A DNA stretch of 20,758 nt from Promethearchaeota archaeon (GTDB lineage Archaea > Asgardarchaeota > Lokiarchaeia > Sigynarchaeales > SOKP01), in contig JAUXAJ010000052.1 of assembly GCA_030620005.1 (NCBI GenBank), positions 1 to 20,758 on the forward strand, given 5' to 3'. The notes below the pieces were generated by a model, which ran no database searches, was not told the origin of the DNA, and worked only from the letters and a program-made list of their open reading frames with translations. Both the position numbers and the translations under genes were made by a program. Positions 1-7,450 of this stretch are shown here, piece after piece; the first letter of the stretch is position 1; every line of letters starts with the position of its first letter.

Positions 1-2
1 CA

Positions 3-239
3 AAAAAGAAAAAGAAGCAGGGTAAGAGGGGAATATTTAAAGTGTTTGACAAGGGAAAAAGGTTTTACGCAAAAGTTGATCCTTACAGGAAAACGGTAAA
101 GATAAGTAAGAATCTGCCAGCCTCGATCACAACGGCGCTGGCAGAAGTACTTAATCTCTTTGCTCTAATGAGCATGCAGAATAATCTTTCCGAGAATAAA
201 ATGGAATCATTTCTTTTTGCTATCATATTTCATGAATAG
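3..239 (+). CDS. C-terminal part of an unknown protein, cut by the window edge
   Basis: The frame is open from the first bases of the window to a TAG at 237-239. A GTG at 42 could serve as a start, giving 65 residues, but the open lysine/arginine-rich frame upstream (KKKKKQGKRGIF) makes it more likely that this is the end of a longer gene entering from the left. The visible part has a basic, possibly beta-rich segment (KRFYAKVDPYRKTVKISKNLP) followed by a hydrophobic, probably helical C-terminus (about residues 28-64 of the GTG version). I do not recognise the family and cannot assign a function. Confidence 0.45.
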   Translation, partial: KKKKKQGKRGIFKVFDKGKRFYAKVDPYRKTVKISKNLPASITTALAEVLNLFALMSMQNNLSENKMESFLFAIIFHE

Positions 240-315
240 ATTTGAAGATTGTATCAGTTTGAGAAAATTATTTTATGAAAATTAATAAGGGAGGGTTCTA
301 ATATATTACCAACAG

Positions 316-331
316 TCTTTTAAATAAAAGA
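316..331. promoter_or_regulatory. Inverted repeat in the promoter region of the next gene
   Basis: TCTTTTA and TAAAAGA are perfect 7-base arms separated by AA, about 40 bases upstream of the TTG start at 372. The element is AT-rich and overlaps where a TATA box (TTTAAATA) would be expected, so it may be an operator or simply the TATA region. Chance occurrence in such AT-rich DNA is quite possible. Confidence 0.25.
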
Positions 332-371
332 TATTAAATTCAAATATTAATTTTTAAAACGATGAAAAACA

Positions 372-815
372 TTGAGTAAATCTAAAAAACCCAAAAAGCT
401 TGAAGATGAGCTTAATAAAATAATTTCAACACTATTTAAGGTAATAAAAGAAGAATGTGGGATAAATATAAAAATTAATAATTTAAATATTGACCAATTT
501 ATCGCTCCTATTAAGGGAGATGAAAATATTATATCTCCAGTTTATATTAAAAATGTTAAACCAAATACAGAATTATTAATTGAAACAGATAGTAGTATCG
601 ATAAAAGATCAAATCATATTTATGCAAAATTATATATAGATGAAGATGGAAATGTTAATAGCGAATATGTTGAAAATGATGTTCTTGACATAACTCCAGA
701 AGATCCAAAAGATGAAAAATCTTTAAAAGAGAAAATTATTGATACGCTAAAAAAACGTGCAGATACAATAATAAATATTATATGTACTGCCATTCAAGTA
801 TTAATTCTAATTTAA
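372..815 (+). CDS. Unknown acidic protein with a hydrophobic C-terminal tail
   Basis: This 147-residue ORF starts with TTG; the nearby ATG at 362 reads into a stop after five codons, so TTG is the best start. The N-terminus is lysine-rich (residues 1-12) and helical. The middle (about 35-110) alternates short beta-type segments with acidic turns (TPEDPKDEK). The last 18 residues or so (IINIICTAIQVLILI) are strongly hydrophobic and could be a tail anchor that inserts after translation and leaves the bulk in the cytoplasm. It ends five bases before the convergent regulator gene, so the two transcripts meet tail to tail. I do not recognise the family. Codon use is very AT-rich, like much of the window. 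Confidence 0.6.
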   Translation: MSKSKKPKKLEDELNKIISTLFKVIKEECGINIKINNLNIDQFIAPIKGDENIISPVYIKNVKPNTELLIETDSSIDKRSNHIYAKLYIDEDGNVNSEYVENDVLDITPEDPKDEKSLKEKIIDTLKKRADTIINIICTAIQVLILI

Positions 816-820
816 TATTA

Positions 821-1123
821 CTAGATTATCTCTTTTAATTTGGCTAGTGTATTTTTAGTTTTTTCAGTCAAAGTTATTTTTTTTAAAGCCTTACCCTTAG
901 ATGAGGGATATTTTGAGATTTCATAATTACTTTCCGCAAATCCATGTTGAAGTAAAGTTAATAAATGATATGTAACTAGTTTTCTATCTTCTTTTATGTT
1001 TTTACTTATTTCATTAATATACTGTCCTTCTGGATTTTGTTGTAATAAATCTATAATTTTATGTCTTATTGGATGAATTAACATATGTCCTTCTTTTATA
1101 ATTTCTTCTGTATTTTCTTCCAT
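821..1123 (-). CDS. ArsR-like winged-helix transcription regulator
   Basis: A 100-residue protein with the typical start of an ArsR-like winged helix: a leading helix, then HPIRHKIIDLL (about 17-27), a helix-turn-helix ISKNIKEDRKLVTYHLLTLL (about 39-58) and a basic C-terminal part (SSKGKALKKITLTEKT) that would form the wing. It has no CxC or other metal-site motif, so a metal-sensing role is not supported. The ATG at 1123 is preceded by AAGGTGAT (1131-1138 read on the minus strand), complementary to the 16S rRNA tail, which supports this start. Further upstream is a perfect palindrome (1152-1165) and a TATA-like box, the usual layout for a self-repressing regulator. No obvious target gene is adjacent on the same strand. 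Confidence 0.85.
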   Translation of the reverse strand: MEENTEEIIKEGHMLIHPIRHKIIDLLQQNPEGQYINEISKNIKEDRKLVTYHLLTLLQHGFAESNYEISKYPSSKGKALKKITLTEKTKNTLAKLKEII

Positions 1124-1151
1124 TATTTATATCACCTTAAATATAATTTTC

Positions 1152-1165
1152 TTTCCATATGGAAA
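1152..1165. promoter_or_regulatory. Perfect 14-bp palindrome, candidate operator of the ArsR-like gene
   Basis: TTTCCATATGGAAA is a perfect palindrome 29-42 bases upstream of the regulator's ATG. On the minus strand a TATA-like TTTATAAG lies at about 1180-1187, so transcription would be expected to start roughly at 1155-1160, within the palindrome. That position fits autorepression by a dimeric winged-helix protein. A 14-bp palindrome alone is expected about once per 20 kb by chance, so the position carries most of the weight. Confidence 0.45.
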
Positions 1166-1228
1166 TATTCTTCTTATAACTTATAAATTTTTGGGTATTA
1201 AATTTCAGATTGAAGAAGCGTTAAAAGA

Positions 1229-1480
1229 TTGGAAGAGAGAAATCTGATAATTCTTTTTGATGACTTTCATATAGACGAAGAAGAGTGGAATAAAAACAAA
1301 ACACTCTCATTTATAGCAACCCATTCCAGAAATAGATACCATAAATTTATAGCATTGAGTAATGAGAAAAGGAAAACAGATAATTTAAGAGAAAAAGTAA
1401 ACAATAATCATCGTTCTACAATAAAAGATTTAAAAGAGGTTGGGAGAGTTGATTGGGAATATGAGAATTGGAAATTTTAG
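1229..1480 (+). pseudogene. Possible remnant of a viral-type packaging ATPase (Walker B end only)
   Basis: An 83-residue ORF from a TTG. Near the start it has a Walker-B-like strand, LIILFDDF (about 6-13), followed by NKNKTLSFIATHSRNRYH and FIALS. The spacing recalls the C-terminal half of A32/FtsK-type genome-packaging ATPases, where DDxxxxxN is followed by an (R)GRH segment and then hxLxQ and xxIRxN elements; here KTDNLREKVNNNH would match the last. No Walker A is present. In another frame, immediately upstream and overlapping, the DNA encodes FQIEEALKDWKREI before a TGA at 1243-1245, which suggests a frameshifted or truncated gene. The family call is an inference from short motifs. It could also be an unrelated small gene. 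Confidence 0.3.
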
Positions 1481-1560
1481 TAAGTCACCTACCTAGTAAT
1501 CATTTCAATTTTTTAAATTTATTAAACTTCTTATGTAATGAAATAGAGAAATTATTACTA

Positions 1561-1623
1561 TTAACTTAAGTTTTGTAATTTGTAATTATTGGTAATTTTA
1601 ATAATTTTAGTAAGACATTGCAT
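1561..1623 (-). CDS. Possible 20-residue microprotein after a strong ribosome binding site
   Basis: Reading leftward, AGGAGGT stands five bases before an ATG at 1623, and the frame runs 20 codons (MQCLTKIIK...) to a TAA. The ribosome binding site is one of the best in the window, but its bases are also the last codons (AGG AGG TAA) of the 55-residue ORF upstream, so it may be coincidental. The product is small, basic and unrecognised. Confidence 0.2.
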   Translation of the reverse strand: MQCLTKIIKITNNYKLQNLS

Positions 1624-1625
1624 TT

Positions 1626-1793
1626 TTACCTCCTAAGTGAAAGTATAACTTTCAAATTGTTCATGTAAAAACTCCCACGCACATTTCTGCTTATTTGGAT
1701 CACTTCTAATATTTCGAGTTGATTTTGGATTATTTCAGTCGCACGAATCCGTCTCTCCACCGATTTAACGGTTTTCGGCCCTCTGAGCCTCAT
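1626..1793 (-). CDS. Overlapping 55-residue ORF at the end of the ABC exporter operon
   Basis: The ORF starts at an ATG inside the end of the preceding gene (1765-2148), overlaps it by 29 bases in another frame, and runs to TAA at 1626-1628. The product begins MRLRGPKTVKSVERRIR and continues as a charged, probably coiled-coil helix (EIIQNQLEILEVIQ) and a basic tail. Base composition in 1740-1990 is less AT-rich than the surrounding intergenic DNA, as expected of coding sequence. The overlap suggests translational coupling. Alternatively it is the true C-terminus of the preceding protein, displaced by a frameshift. Family unknown. Confidence 0.4.
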   Translation of the reverse strand: MRLRGPKTVKSVERRIRATEIIQNQLEILEVIQISRNVRGSFYMNNLKVILSLRR

Positions 1794-2148
1794 CTTTGAT
1801 TGGAGGATAGAGTTTTATTATTTCAACTATAGTATTCTCGTGCTGTCTTTGATTAATCATATCTATGTCCCTATTCTCTGCGCCTAAGTCTTCGAAATGA
1901 TGTTCGTTCGATGTCGTTGATTGCGACGGTGTGCTTTGTTCCAATGCTAGACGAGATTCTGAATATAAATCCGTGCCAGCTATATCACTTGCTTTTGGAA
2001 GATCTTTATTAATTTTATTTTCTCCTCGCTTGCCAATATCTCTTTGCTTTACTAAAAAACCCCCCTCGCCAAAACCAAAAATGGTGATTAACGGTGTAAG
2101 AATGATGAATAAAATGAAGATTGTTTCTTTCCGCTTGTTTAGTCTCAT
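1765..2148 (-). CDS. Small membrane-anchored, exported protein in the ABC exporter operon
   Basis: A 127-residue protein with a basic N-terminus (MRLNKRK) followed by a single hydrophobic segment (about residues 9-28, IFILFIILTPLITIFGFG), then a polar, probably disordered region rich in Ser, Gln, Asn, Glu and Asp (STPSQSTTSNEHHFED). No lipobox cysteine is seen, so it looks like a signal anchor or uncleaved signal peptide with the rest outside the cell. It follows the FtsX-type permease gene by 56 bases on the same strand and is probably cotranscribed. It may be a partner or substrate of the exporter, but this is inferred from position only. A competing ORF on the opposite strand (1931-2290) lacks any family resemblance and is treated as a shadow. 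Confidence 0.55.
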   Translation of the reverse strand: MRLNKRKETIFILFIILTPLITIFGFGEGGFLVKQRDIGKRGENKINKDLPKASDIAGTDLYSESRLALEQSTPSQSTTSNEHHFEDLGAENRDIDMINQRQHENTIVEIIKLYPPIKDEAQRAENR

Positions 2149-2204
2149 GTCTTTAGAAAATCCACCCCTTTTTCGTTGCGAAATCTTTTTTTTCTTTCAC
2201 CTGA

Positions 2205-5195
2205 TCACATCGTCTCTCTGTAAATATCTACTATTTTTTTCTTTCTTACCTTACGCAAAAGGAATTTCATTCCAATTAATACAAAAATGATTGAAGCAGT
2301 AAAAACAGTAATTAAATTAGTTAATGGAATAGCTGTCCCTACCGGAGAATCGCTCAATAAATTAAGCACTCCCGATAATAAATAACCCGTTCCCCAACCC
2401 ATTATCGAACCGACTGTTCCGCTGCTCAACATGATAATAAGTGCTTCAATTATGAACAAGTTATTAATATCTTTACCTTTAAGCCCAAGCGTCCGAAGGA
2501 TGCCGATCTCCTTTTTCCTTTCAAGTATTGTCGAATATGACGAGGATATTAATCCAAATAGGCAAATAATTATTGTAGCAGAAAGAATTAAGGTAAAAAC
2601 CGCATCAATTGTAGAAAACAAGCGTTGTTGATTTAGAACTCTACTCTCTAAATTTATTATATAATAATCATAATAATATTCATACTCATCGTTAATTTGC
2701 TCTTGTATATTCCTTGAGTTAGAAATTGAATTATCGCTGAGTTTAATGAAGAATCTATCTATATAGACTATTCTAGGAATATCCATTATCTCTATATATG
2801 TTTCTTGAGAGATCAAAACGCCTCCATTAGCTGCCGCCATTGATGAAGATCCAAAACCTGAAAATCCAGCCATTGCTGAAGCCGTTCCAACGATCGTAAA
2901 AACATAAATTTCTAATTCGTCGCCTCTTTGGATCGACATTCTAATTTTATCTCCAAGGTCAATGCTCAATGAAACTGCGATCCCTTCTGAAATTATACAC
3001 GTGAAATTATTCTGCTTTTGGAATATTTGATCAAAAGCCTCGTCCTCATCCCCTCTCACGAATTTAATTAGTGAAGAATCAACTGTAGAAGGATATTTCT
3101 CGTCAATCCCATATAAGCTTATCCCTTGCATGGTTAAACCGGCAAAATCGCCTATTTCGGCGCTAAATTCCTTACCCACTTCTGAATACACTTGTGTCAA
3201 TTGCCAGGGACTTGCCAGAACAGAAGATACTCTCTCTATACCATTAAATTTCAACAATTCTTCTTCAAAATTTGTAGTCATTATCCTATTAGTATTAATA
3301 GAATAACTATCGGCTTGGACACTAATAGATTCAGTTTCGCTAGAAGATGCAAAGAAACCCATTCCGCCTCCAAATCCCCCTCTGGACGAGGCTTGTTCCC
3401 ATCCATCGGTTTCCATGACTAAATCAGAACCAAATCTCATGCGAGTTGATGTTACCATTTGGCTGGAGAGAGTTTGAATCACGGTTGATGTGAACATGAC
3501 AAATGAAAACGACATGGCAAAGATGATTATGGTACTAGTATTTCTTCTTTGGTACCGAAACACGAAAATCTTTATTACGTGATGTAATCGTTTTGAAAAA
3601 GGCCTGAATAACTGTATGAATCCTCTCAAAACTATTGGCATGAGACCTAATCCCGCAAGCGTTAATCCGATGAGGAAAATCATCAGAATGGCGACTAAGG
3701 TTCCCGCCAGTAAGGACATATCGGCCGAAAACAAGATTCTTGGTATGGCCATATATACAAATAATCCATTCCCAGATAATATTAATCCAATTATAATTAG
3801 TTTATAATTAACTGAAGCCTTTTTTTGTAAATGGTATAACGTGTCTTCGTGGCGATAAGGGTGAATGGATTCAATGAGTTGAAGATTTCTAACTTTTAGA
3901 GCAGGTGCGATGCTAACTATTAAGCCCACCCCAATTCCCATGGAATAAACAATAATGATTGACGAAATATTTAAAGCAAAAACTAGCTCACCTCCTAACC
4001 CAACTAGACTTTCAAGAATAGTTCTTTGAGCAAATGGTAAGAGAAAAAATACACTAGCAAAATAGGCCATTAATATTCCTGCTATAGTACCAAAATTGCA
4101 CAATAAAAACCCTTGAACCAAAACAATGGCCAGGCTATAATTTTTTGTGGCTCCTAAAGTTCTAAATATCCCAAACTCTCGTATTCTTTCTTCTACGCTT
4201 GTTTTTAATATCCCGTTGATAAGAACTCCGCTAATAAGACAACCAATTATTGCCACAAAAGTAAAAATAATCGTAACTCCAAGGCTTAAAAATTCAGAAT
4301 AACCCAATACCGTCAATTTTGGTAAATTGATACTGTATTCTTCAAGACCGATCTCTTTTTGAATGTCGGCTGCTATTGCTTTTACTCTTATTTCGCTTCC
4401 GCCTATATCTCTTACATCGTATAAAGTTCCCACTCCCTTAAAAAGCACAATTAGTTTACTGCATCTCCCCTCGAATTCATCGGCCCCAAATACGTCATAT
4501 AACGTATTAACATCAACTACAATAAGATTACGACGATAACTATCTGGCCATTTTGTATTATAATCAAAAATCTCGTCCACGATTAAATTCACAGTTCTGG
4601 CAATCTTTTTATCTCCGTGCGTTATTTCCATCTCAACTTTAATCGTATCTCCTTTTGAATATTTTATAACATTATTGAACTCGTAATATATTGCGCAATG
4701 CCTCTTCGACAACCATGGTAAATTCATTTTAGTTTCTCCGTCTGGGGTTTTAAAAAATCCAAGGTTTTTTTCACTTTCTAGAGAAAAATCAATTCCAGAG
4801 ATTAATGCCGTTTCCGTGAACTCTGTTATCTTCGTCGTGTCATACCCTTCAGAGATGTGGATTTCTCCAGTAACTTCTAGTCTCGGAATATAACTTCCTA
4901 TTATATTGGAAGAATTTGACCCTTGAATTTTTTCTATAACGGGTTGATATTCGAAATAAGTTGATCTATCTTCAGGTTCTCCGTTGTAATGCCTCACTGA
5001 AATATTCATATCTTGATTTCCAGCACTCACGCTAAAATAATCCACGAAAGACACGGAAATTGAGTCTGATAGAAAGAGGACTATGGCCAAAAGTCCAACA
5101 GAAATCATGATGCCCATGATACCAATCAAGGTCCTTAATTTTTGCCTTGTGAGGTCCCTAAAAGCGTATCTAAATACTAGTTTAATATTCGACAT
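2205..5195 (-). CDS. FtsX/MacB-type ABC transporter permease, double-FtsX form
   Basis: A 996-residue permease with two FtsX domains. The layout is: TM1 at about 21-44; a large extracellular domain at 45-303; three TMs (about 304-330, 354-386, 406-432); two linker TMs (464-484, 494-525); a second-half first TM at 553-576; a second extracellular domain at 577-863 with a glycine/serine-rich stretch (604-622); and three final TMs (864-888, 912-942, 958-980). Both halves carry the cytoplasmic coupling motif after their second TM: ERIREFGIFRTLGATK (336-351) and ERKKEIGILRTLGLKG (892-907). Ten TMs in two 1+3 sets with a two-TM linker is the layout of this permease class. Such proteins do not move solutes through a channel; they transmit ATPase motion to extracytoplasmic domains (lipoprotein release, peptide export, cell-wall control). 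The ATPase gene is 42 bases upstream. The natural substrate is unknown. Confidence 0.9.
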   Translation of the reverse strand: MSNIKLVFRYAFRDLTRQKLRTLIGIMGIMISVGLLAIVLFLSDSISVSFVDYFSVSAGNQDMNISVRHYNGEPEDRSTYFEYQPVIEKIQGSNSSNIIGSYIPRLEVTGEIHISEGYDTTKITEFTETALISGIDFSLESEKNLGFFKTPDGETKMNLPWLSKRHCAIYYEFNNVIKYSKGDTIKVEMEITHGDKKIARTVNLIVDEIFDYNTKWPDSYRRNLIVVDVNTLYDVFGADEFEGRCSKLIVLFKGVGTLYDVRDIGGSEIRVKAIAADIQKEIGLEEYSINLPKLTVLGYSEFLSLGVTIIFTFVAIIGCLISGVLINGILKTSVEERIREFGIFRTLGATKNYSLAIVLVQGFLLCNFGTIAGILMAYFASVFFLLPFAQRTILESLVGLGGELVFALNISSIIIVYSMGIGVGLIVSIAPALKVRNLQLIESIHPYRHEDTLYHLQKKASVNYKLIIIGLILSGNGLFVYMAIPRILFSADMSLLAGTLVAILMIFLIGLTLAGLGLMPIVLRGFIQLFRPFSKRLHHVIKIFVFRYQRRNTSTIIIFAMSFSFVMFTSTVIQTLSSQMVTSTRMRFGSDLVMETDGWEQASSRGGFGGGMGFFASSSETESISVQADSYSINTNRIMTTNFEEELLKFNGIERVSSVLASPWQLTQVYSEVGKEFSAEIGDFAGLTMQGISLYGIDEKYPSTVDSSLIKFVRGDEDEAFDQIFQKQNNFTCIISEGIAVSLSIDLGDKIRMSIQRGDELEIYVFTIVGTASAMAGFSGFGSSSMAAANGGVLISQETYIEIMDIPRIVYIDRFFIKLSDNSISNSRNIQEQINDEYEYYYDYYIINLESRVLNQQRLFSTIDAVFTLILSATIIICLFGLISSSYSTILERKKEIGILRTLGLKGKDINNLFIIEALIIMLSSGTVGSIMGWGTGYLLSGVLNLLSDSPVGTAIPLTNLITVFTASIIFVLIGMKFLLRKVRKKKIVDIYRETM

Positions 5196-5237
5196 GTGGC
5201 CAATAATGTTGGTATTTTTTACTCTTCTATCGAAATT

Positions 5238-6416
5238 TTATTTTAAAATTAATATGTCTCCTTCAATTTTGCCATTAATATTATTTTCTTCAAGTAATTC
5301 ACTTAAGATGTCGTCAAAGTGCTCCGGCAAGTTCATTACAATTAAAGTTGGAACGCTTTTTTTGATGTCACTTACATCAATCTCCGCTTTCCCTTGATTG
5401 GCAAACAGGTATTGAAATATCTTGGTTTTACACTTTTCTTTATTCATTTCGGATTCCTTTTTTCTAGTTAACTCCATGATCTCAGTTTCTTTTAGACCAC
5501 TAACTTTTCCCTTTTGAGTAAGCTTTCCATCCATCATGTGAAACACTCTTGAAGCATATTCAGAAACAGCCGCATCATGAGACACGCATATGAAAGTTGC
5601 TCCTTTTCTATTTAAGTCTCTGAGAAGGTTTAATATCATTATACCGGTTTTAGAATCTAAATCGCCTGTAGGTTCGTCCAATACGCATATTGCTGGGTCA
5701 TTGGCAAACGCTCTAGCAATGGCTACTCTCTGTTGCTCTCCTCCAGAAAGTTCTGATGGCGCATGATGGCCTCTTTCTTCCAATCCTACTAATCTTAACA
5801 AATCCATTGCCCGCTTTCTTTTACCGCGGCGGCTTAATTTGCCACTAAAATGTAGTGGTACCATCACGTTCTCAAGTCCTGTCATTTGAGGTAGAAGATT
5901 ATAAAATTGGAAAACGAAACCGATTCTCTCCCTTCTAAGATCGGCTAAATCGTTGTCCGAAAGCATTGAAATATTACGTCCTTCCATGAAAATCTTACCT
6001 CTAGTAGGCGTGTCCAAACCTCCAATTAAATTAAGAAGAGTCGTTTTTCCACTTCCACTAGGTCCCATTATATCTACAAAATCTTCCTTGTCAATAGTTA
6101 AGTCAACGCCTCTTAAAGCAGCAACTGCCGTTGTACCAAGCAAGTAAGTTTTATGTAGATTCTCAACAACTATTAAATGTTCGTAATCCTTCCCAAATTC
6201 CTTATCTTCTTTGATTTCTTTTTTGGTTTTCTTTTTTTCTTGTCGTGATAGGGTTAGAATTTCTGTTTTTTGTTTTTTTATCTCTTCTCTCCCTTTTTTA
6301 TCCTTCCATTTTCGAAAATGCTTGTTCACTTCTCCTTTCCATTCGGCTAACTTAGCCGTTTCTTCTTCATATTGTTCCATCAATGGAGTTTTTTTTATAA
6401 TATTCGATTTATTCAC
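5238..6416 (-). CDS. LolD/MacB-type ABC ATPase with N- and C-terminal extensions
   Basis: A 392-residue ATPase that powers the FtsX-type permease encoded next. The core covers about 80-305: Walker [10 protein letters not shown] (118-126), Q-loop around FQFYNLLPQ (169-177), signature LSGGEQQR (223-230), Walker [13 protein letters not shown] (243-254) and the switch histidine in SHD (279-281). FQFYNLLP and DEPTGDLD are typical of the LolD/MacB/FtsE branch. Usual members are about 220-250 residues. This one adds a highly charged N-terminal coiled-coil-like stretch (about 1-78) and a C-terminal domain (about 330-392) ending [19 protein letters not shown], which resembles a winged-helix/PCI-like fold. 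The start is GTG at 6416, supported by GAGGT a few bases upstream; an internal ATG at residue 13 is an alternative. The first gene of the operon. Confidence 0.92.
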   Translation of the reverse strand: MNKSNIIKKTPLMEQYEEETAKLAEWKGEVNKHFRKWKDKKGREEIKKQKTEILTLSRQEKKKTKKEIKEDKEFGKDYEHLIVVENLHKTYLLGTTAVAALRGVDLTIDKEDFVDIMGPSGSGKTTLLNLIGGLDTPTRGKIFMEGRNISMLSDNDLADLRRERIGFVFQFYNLLPQMTGLENVMVPLHFSGKLSRRGKRKRAMDLLRLVGLEERGHHAPSELSGGEQQRVAIARAFANDPAICVLDEPTGDLDSKTGIMILNLLRDLNRKGATFICVSHDAAVSEYASRVFHMMDGKLTQKGKVSGLKETEIMELTRKKESEMNKEKCKTKIFQYLFANQGKAEIDVSDIKKSVPTLIVMNLPEHFDDILSELLEENNINGKIEGDILILK

Positions 6417-6531
6417 TATTATTACCTCTTAAATTAATAAGTATTACAATCTGAATGGGATATATTTTTTTAATTTTTTTTATTTTAGTTTTTTGATTTT
6501 TTTTTAATTTACTTCAATTTTAAATTAAGTT

Positions 6532-6753
6532 TCATCTTTCCGTTTTGCTCCCTGTTATATTGTCCCATAAAATCGTCTCGATTTTGCTATTATATTTACT
6601 TAAAATTGATATCAGCTCTCCAAGGATTTCTTGAAATTCCACAGAATTAATACACTCGTCTCTTTTTTTCTTTTTTCCAAATTTTAATATGATCGTGTGA
6701 GAATTTTCTGGCAATCTTTTTATCCTTGACTTTTTCGCTTCTAACATCGACAT
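6532..6753 (-). CDS. Small unknown protein, paralogue of the gene just upstream
   Basis: A protein of about 73 residues; I prefer the ATG at 6753 to the TTG at 6762. It shares a clear block with its upstream neighbour: KRLPENSHTIILKF against KRLPNNSFTIVLKF, then RDEC and EF, and IETIL against IETII. Roughly half of about 55 aligned residues are identical by eye. The pattern beta strand, then RDEC, then amphipathic helix, then beta strand suggests a small alpha/beta fold. This copy ends with a polar extension (WDNITGSKTER) that the other lacks. It follows the upstream copy by about 20 bases, so both are probably one transcript. Unknown family; no catalytic motif. The conserved single Cys is not part of a zinc-binding cluster. 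Confidence 0.6.
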   Translation of the reverse strand: MSMLEAKKSRIKRLPENSHTIILKFGKKKKRDECINSVEFQEILGELISILSKYNSKIETILWDNITGSKTER

Positions 6754-6774
6754 ATCTACCAAGAAATATTACAA

Positions 6775-6957
6775 TTAAGTTGGAAATATAATGGTCTCTA
6801 TTGTACAATTATGATTTATCATTATTAATGATGCTAATTTAATATAAATGTCTTTAAATTCCTTTGAATGGACGCATTCGTCTCTATCTTCCCTTGTCTT
6901 GAATTTTAAAACGATTGTGAAAGAATTATTCGGCAAGCGCTTTAATTTCGAAGTCAT
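6775..6957 (-). CDS. Small unknown protein, first of a tandem pair
   Basis: A 60-residue protein from an ATG at 6957, starting MTSKLKRLPNNSFTIVLKF and containing REDRDECVHSKEFKDIY and a final strand CTIETIIF. It matches the downstream copy over almost its whole length, which argues that both are real genes kept by selection rather than chance ORFs. No signal peptide, TM segment or recognised domain. The two may form a hetero-oligomer, but this is only inferred from the tandem arrangement. Confidence 0.6.
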   Translation of the reverse strand: MTSKLKRLPNNSFTIVLKFKTREDRDECVHSKEFKDIYIKLASLIMINHNCTIETIIFPT

Positions 6958-7105
6958 ACCCAGAGCAACTACTCTTTTTTACTTTATTAATAATTTTAAT
7001 ATTTTTTAATAAATAAATTTGATCTTTTTTGTATACATTTGTATCTTCCAATATAAAAATTAAAGAAAATATTAAGTAAAATCATAATTAAAAATTATGT
7101 TTTGA

Positions 7106-7402
7106 GAATTCTACGGAGTAAATACACTTTTCGTTCAAATATCCTCTTTTTATACCCAAACACAGAGATGTACCGTTCATCGGGGTGAGATTGGAAAAGG
7201 GAATCCCATGTACTCCTGTCCATCGTGTGGCATCGTGTATTGCATTCCATGTTTTAACAAAATAATTAAGGAAGACGGGTGTTGGAATCGTGGATTAGGA
7301 ACTACAACCGAGAGCGAAAAAGAGTGGATTAAAGATCACGACTTAGAACCGAAAGAAGCTGATGTGCTTAAAAAGAAACCCATTCCAAAAGGGAAGCAAT
7401 GA
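7106..7402 (+). pseudogene. 3' fragment copy of the 7-TM zinc-domain gene
   Basis: The frame opens right after a TGA at 7103-7105 and matches the end of the intact gene at 9586-10548, starting with FYGVN against FYGIN, the end of the last TM segment. Over 7112-7402 the two copies align without gaps, with 29 mismatches in 291 bases by hand count. The reading frame is intact, but everything coding for the first six to seven TM segments is missing and there is no good start before the internal ATG at 7208. A zinc-ligand cysteine of the last CxxC pair (C284 of the full copy) is Arg here (CWNRG instead of CWNCG). This is best read as a partial gene duplication that is decaying. An alternative is a small soluble zinc protein from ATG 7208, but that version also loses the first CxxH pair. 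Confidence 0.75.
7112..7402 (+). repeat. Direct repeat, copy 1 (partner 10258-10548)
   Basis: Gapless 291-base match to 10258-10548, both on the plus strand, about 3.1 kb apart, with the NTPase-nuclease gene between them. Mismatches are uneven: about 23 of the 29 lie in the first 105 bases, and the last 186 bases are nearly identical. The uneven pattern is what a later gene-conversion event, or stronger selection on the 3' part, would leave. The similarity ends at the stop codon. Confidence 0.85.
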
Positions 7403-7450
7403 TCAAAAAAGAAAAACGATTTTTGTAATACGAAATTCAAATAAAAAGAT

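Noticed and set aside
1638..1654. Inverted repeat TGAAAGT-ATA-ACTTTCA, possible operator or terminator
   Set aside because: It falls inside the 55-codon ORF and lacks a T-run or promoter context. Arms of seven bases are not rare in this AT-rich DNA.
1931..2290. A 119-codon plus-strand ORF opposite the small secreted protein and permease end
   Set aside because: It overlaps the minus-strand operon, includes the end of a firmly identified permease on the other strand, and its product shows no domain or family resemblance.
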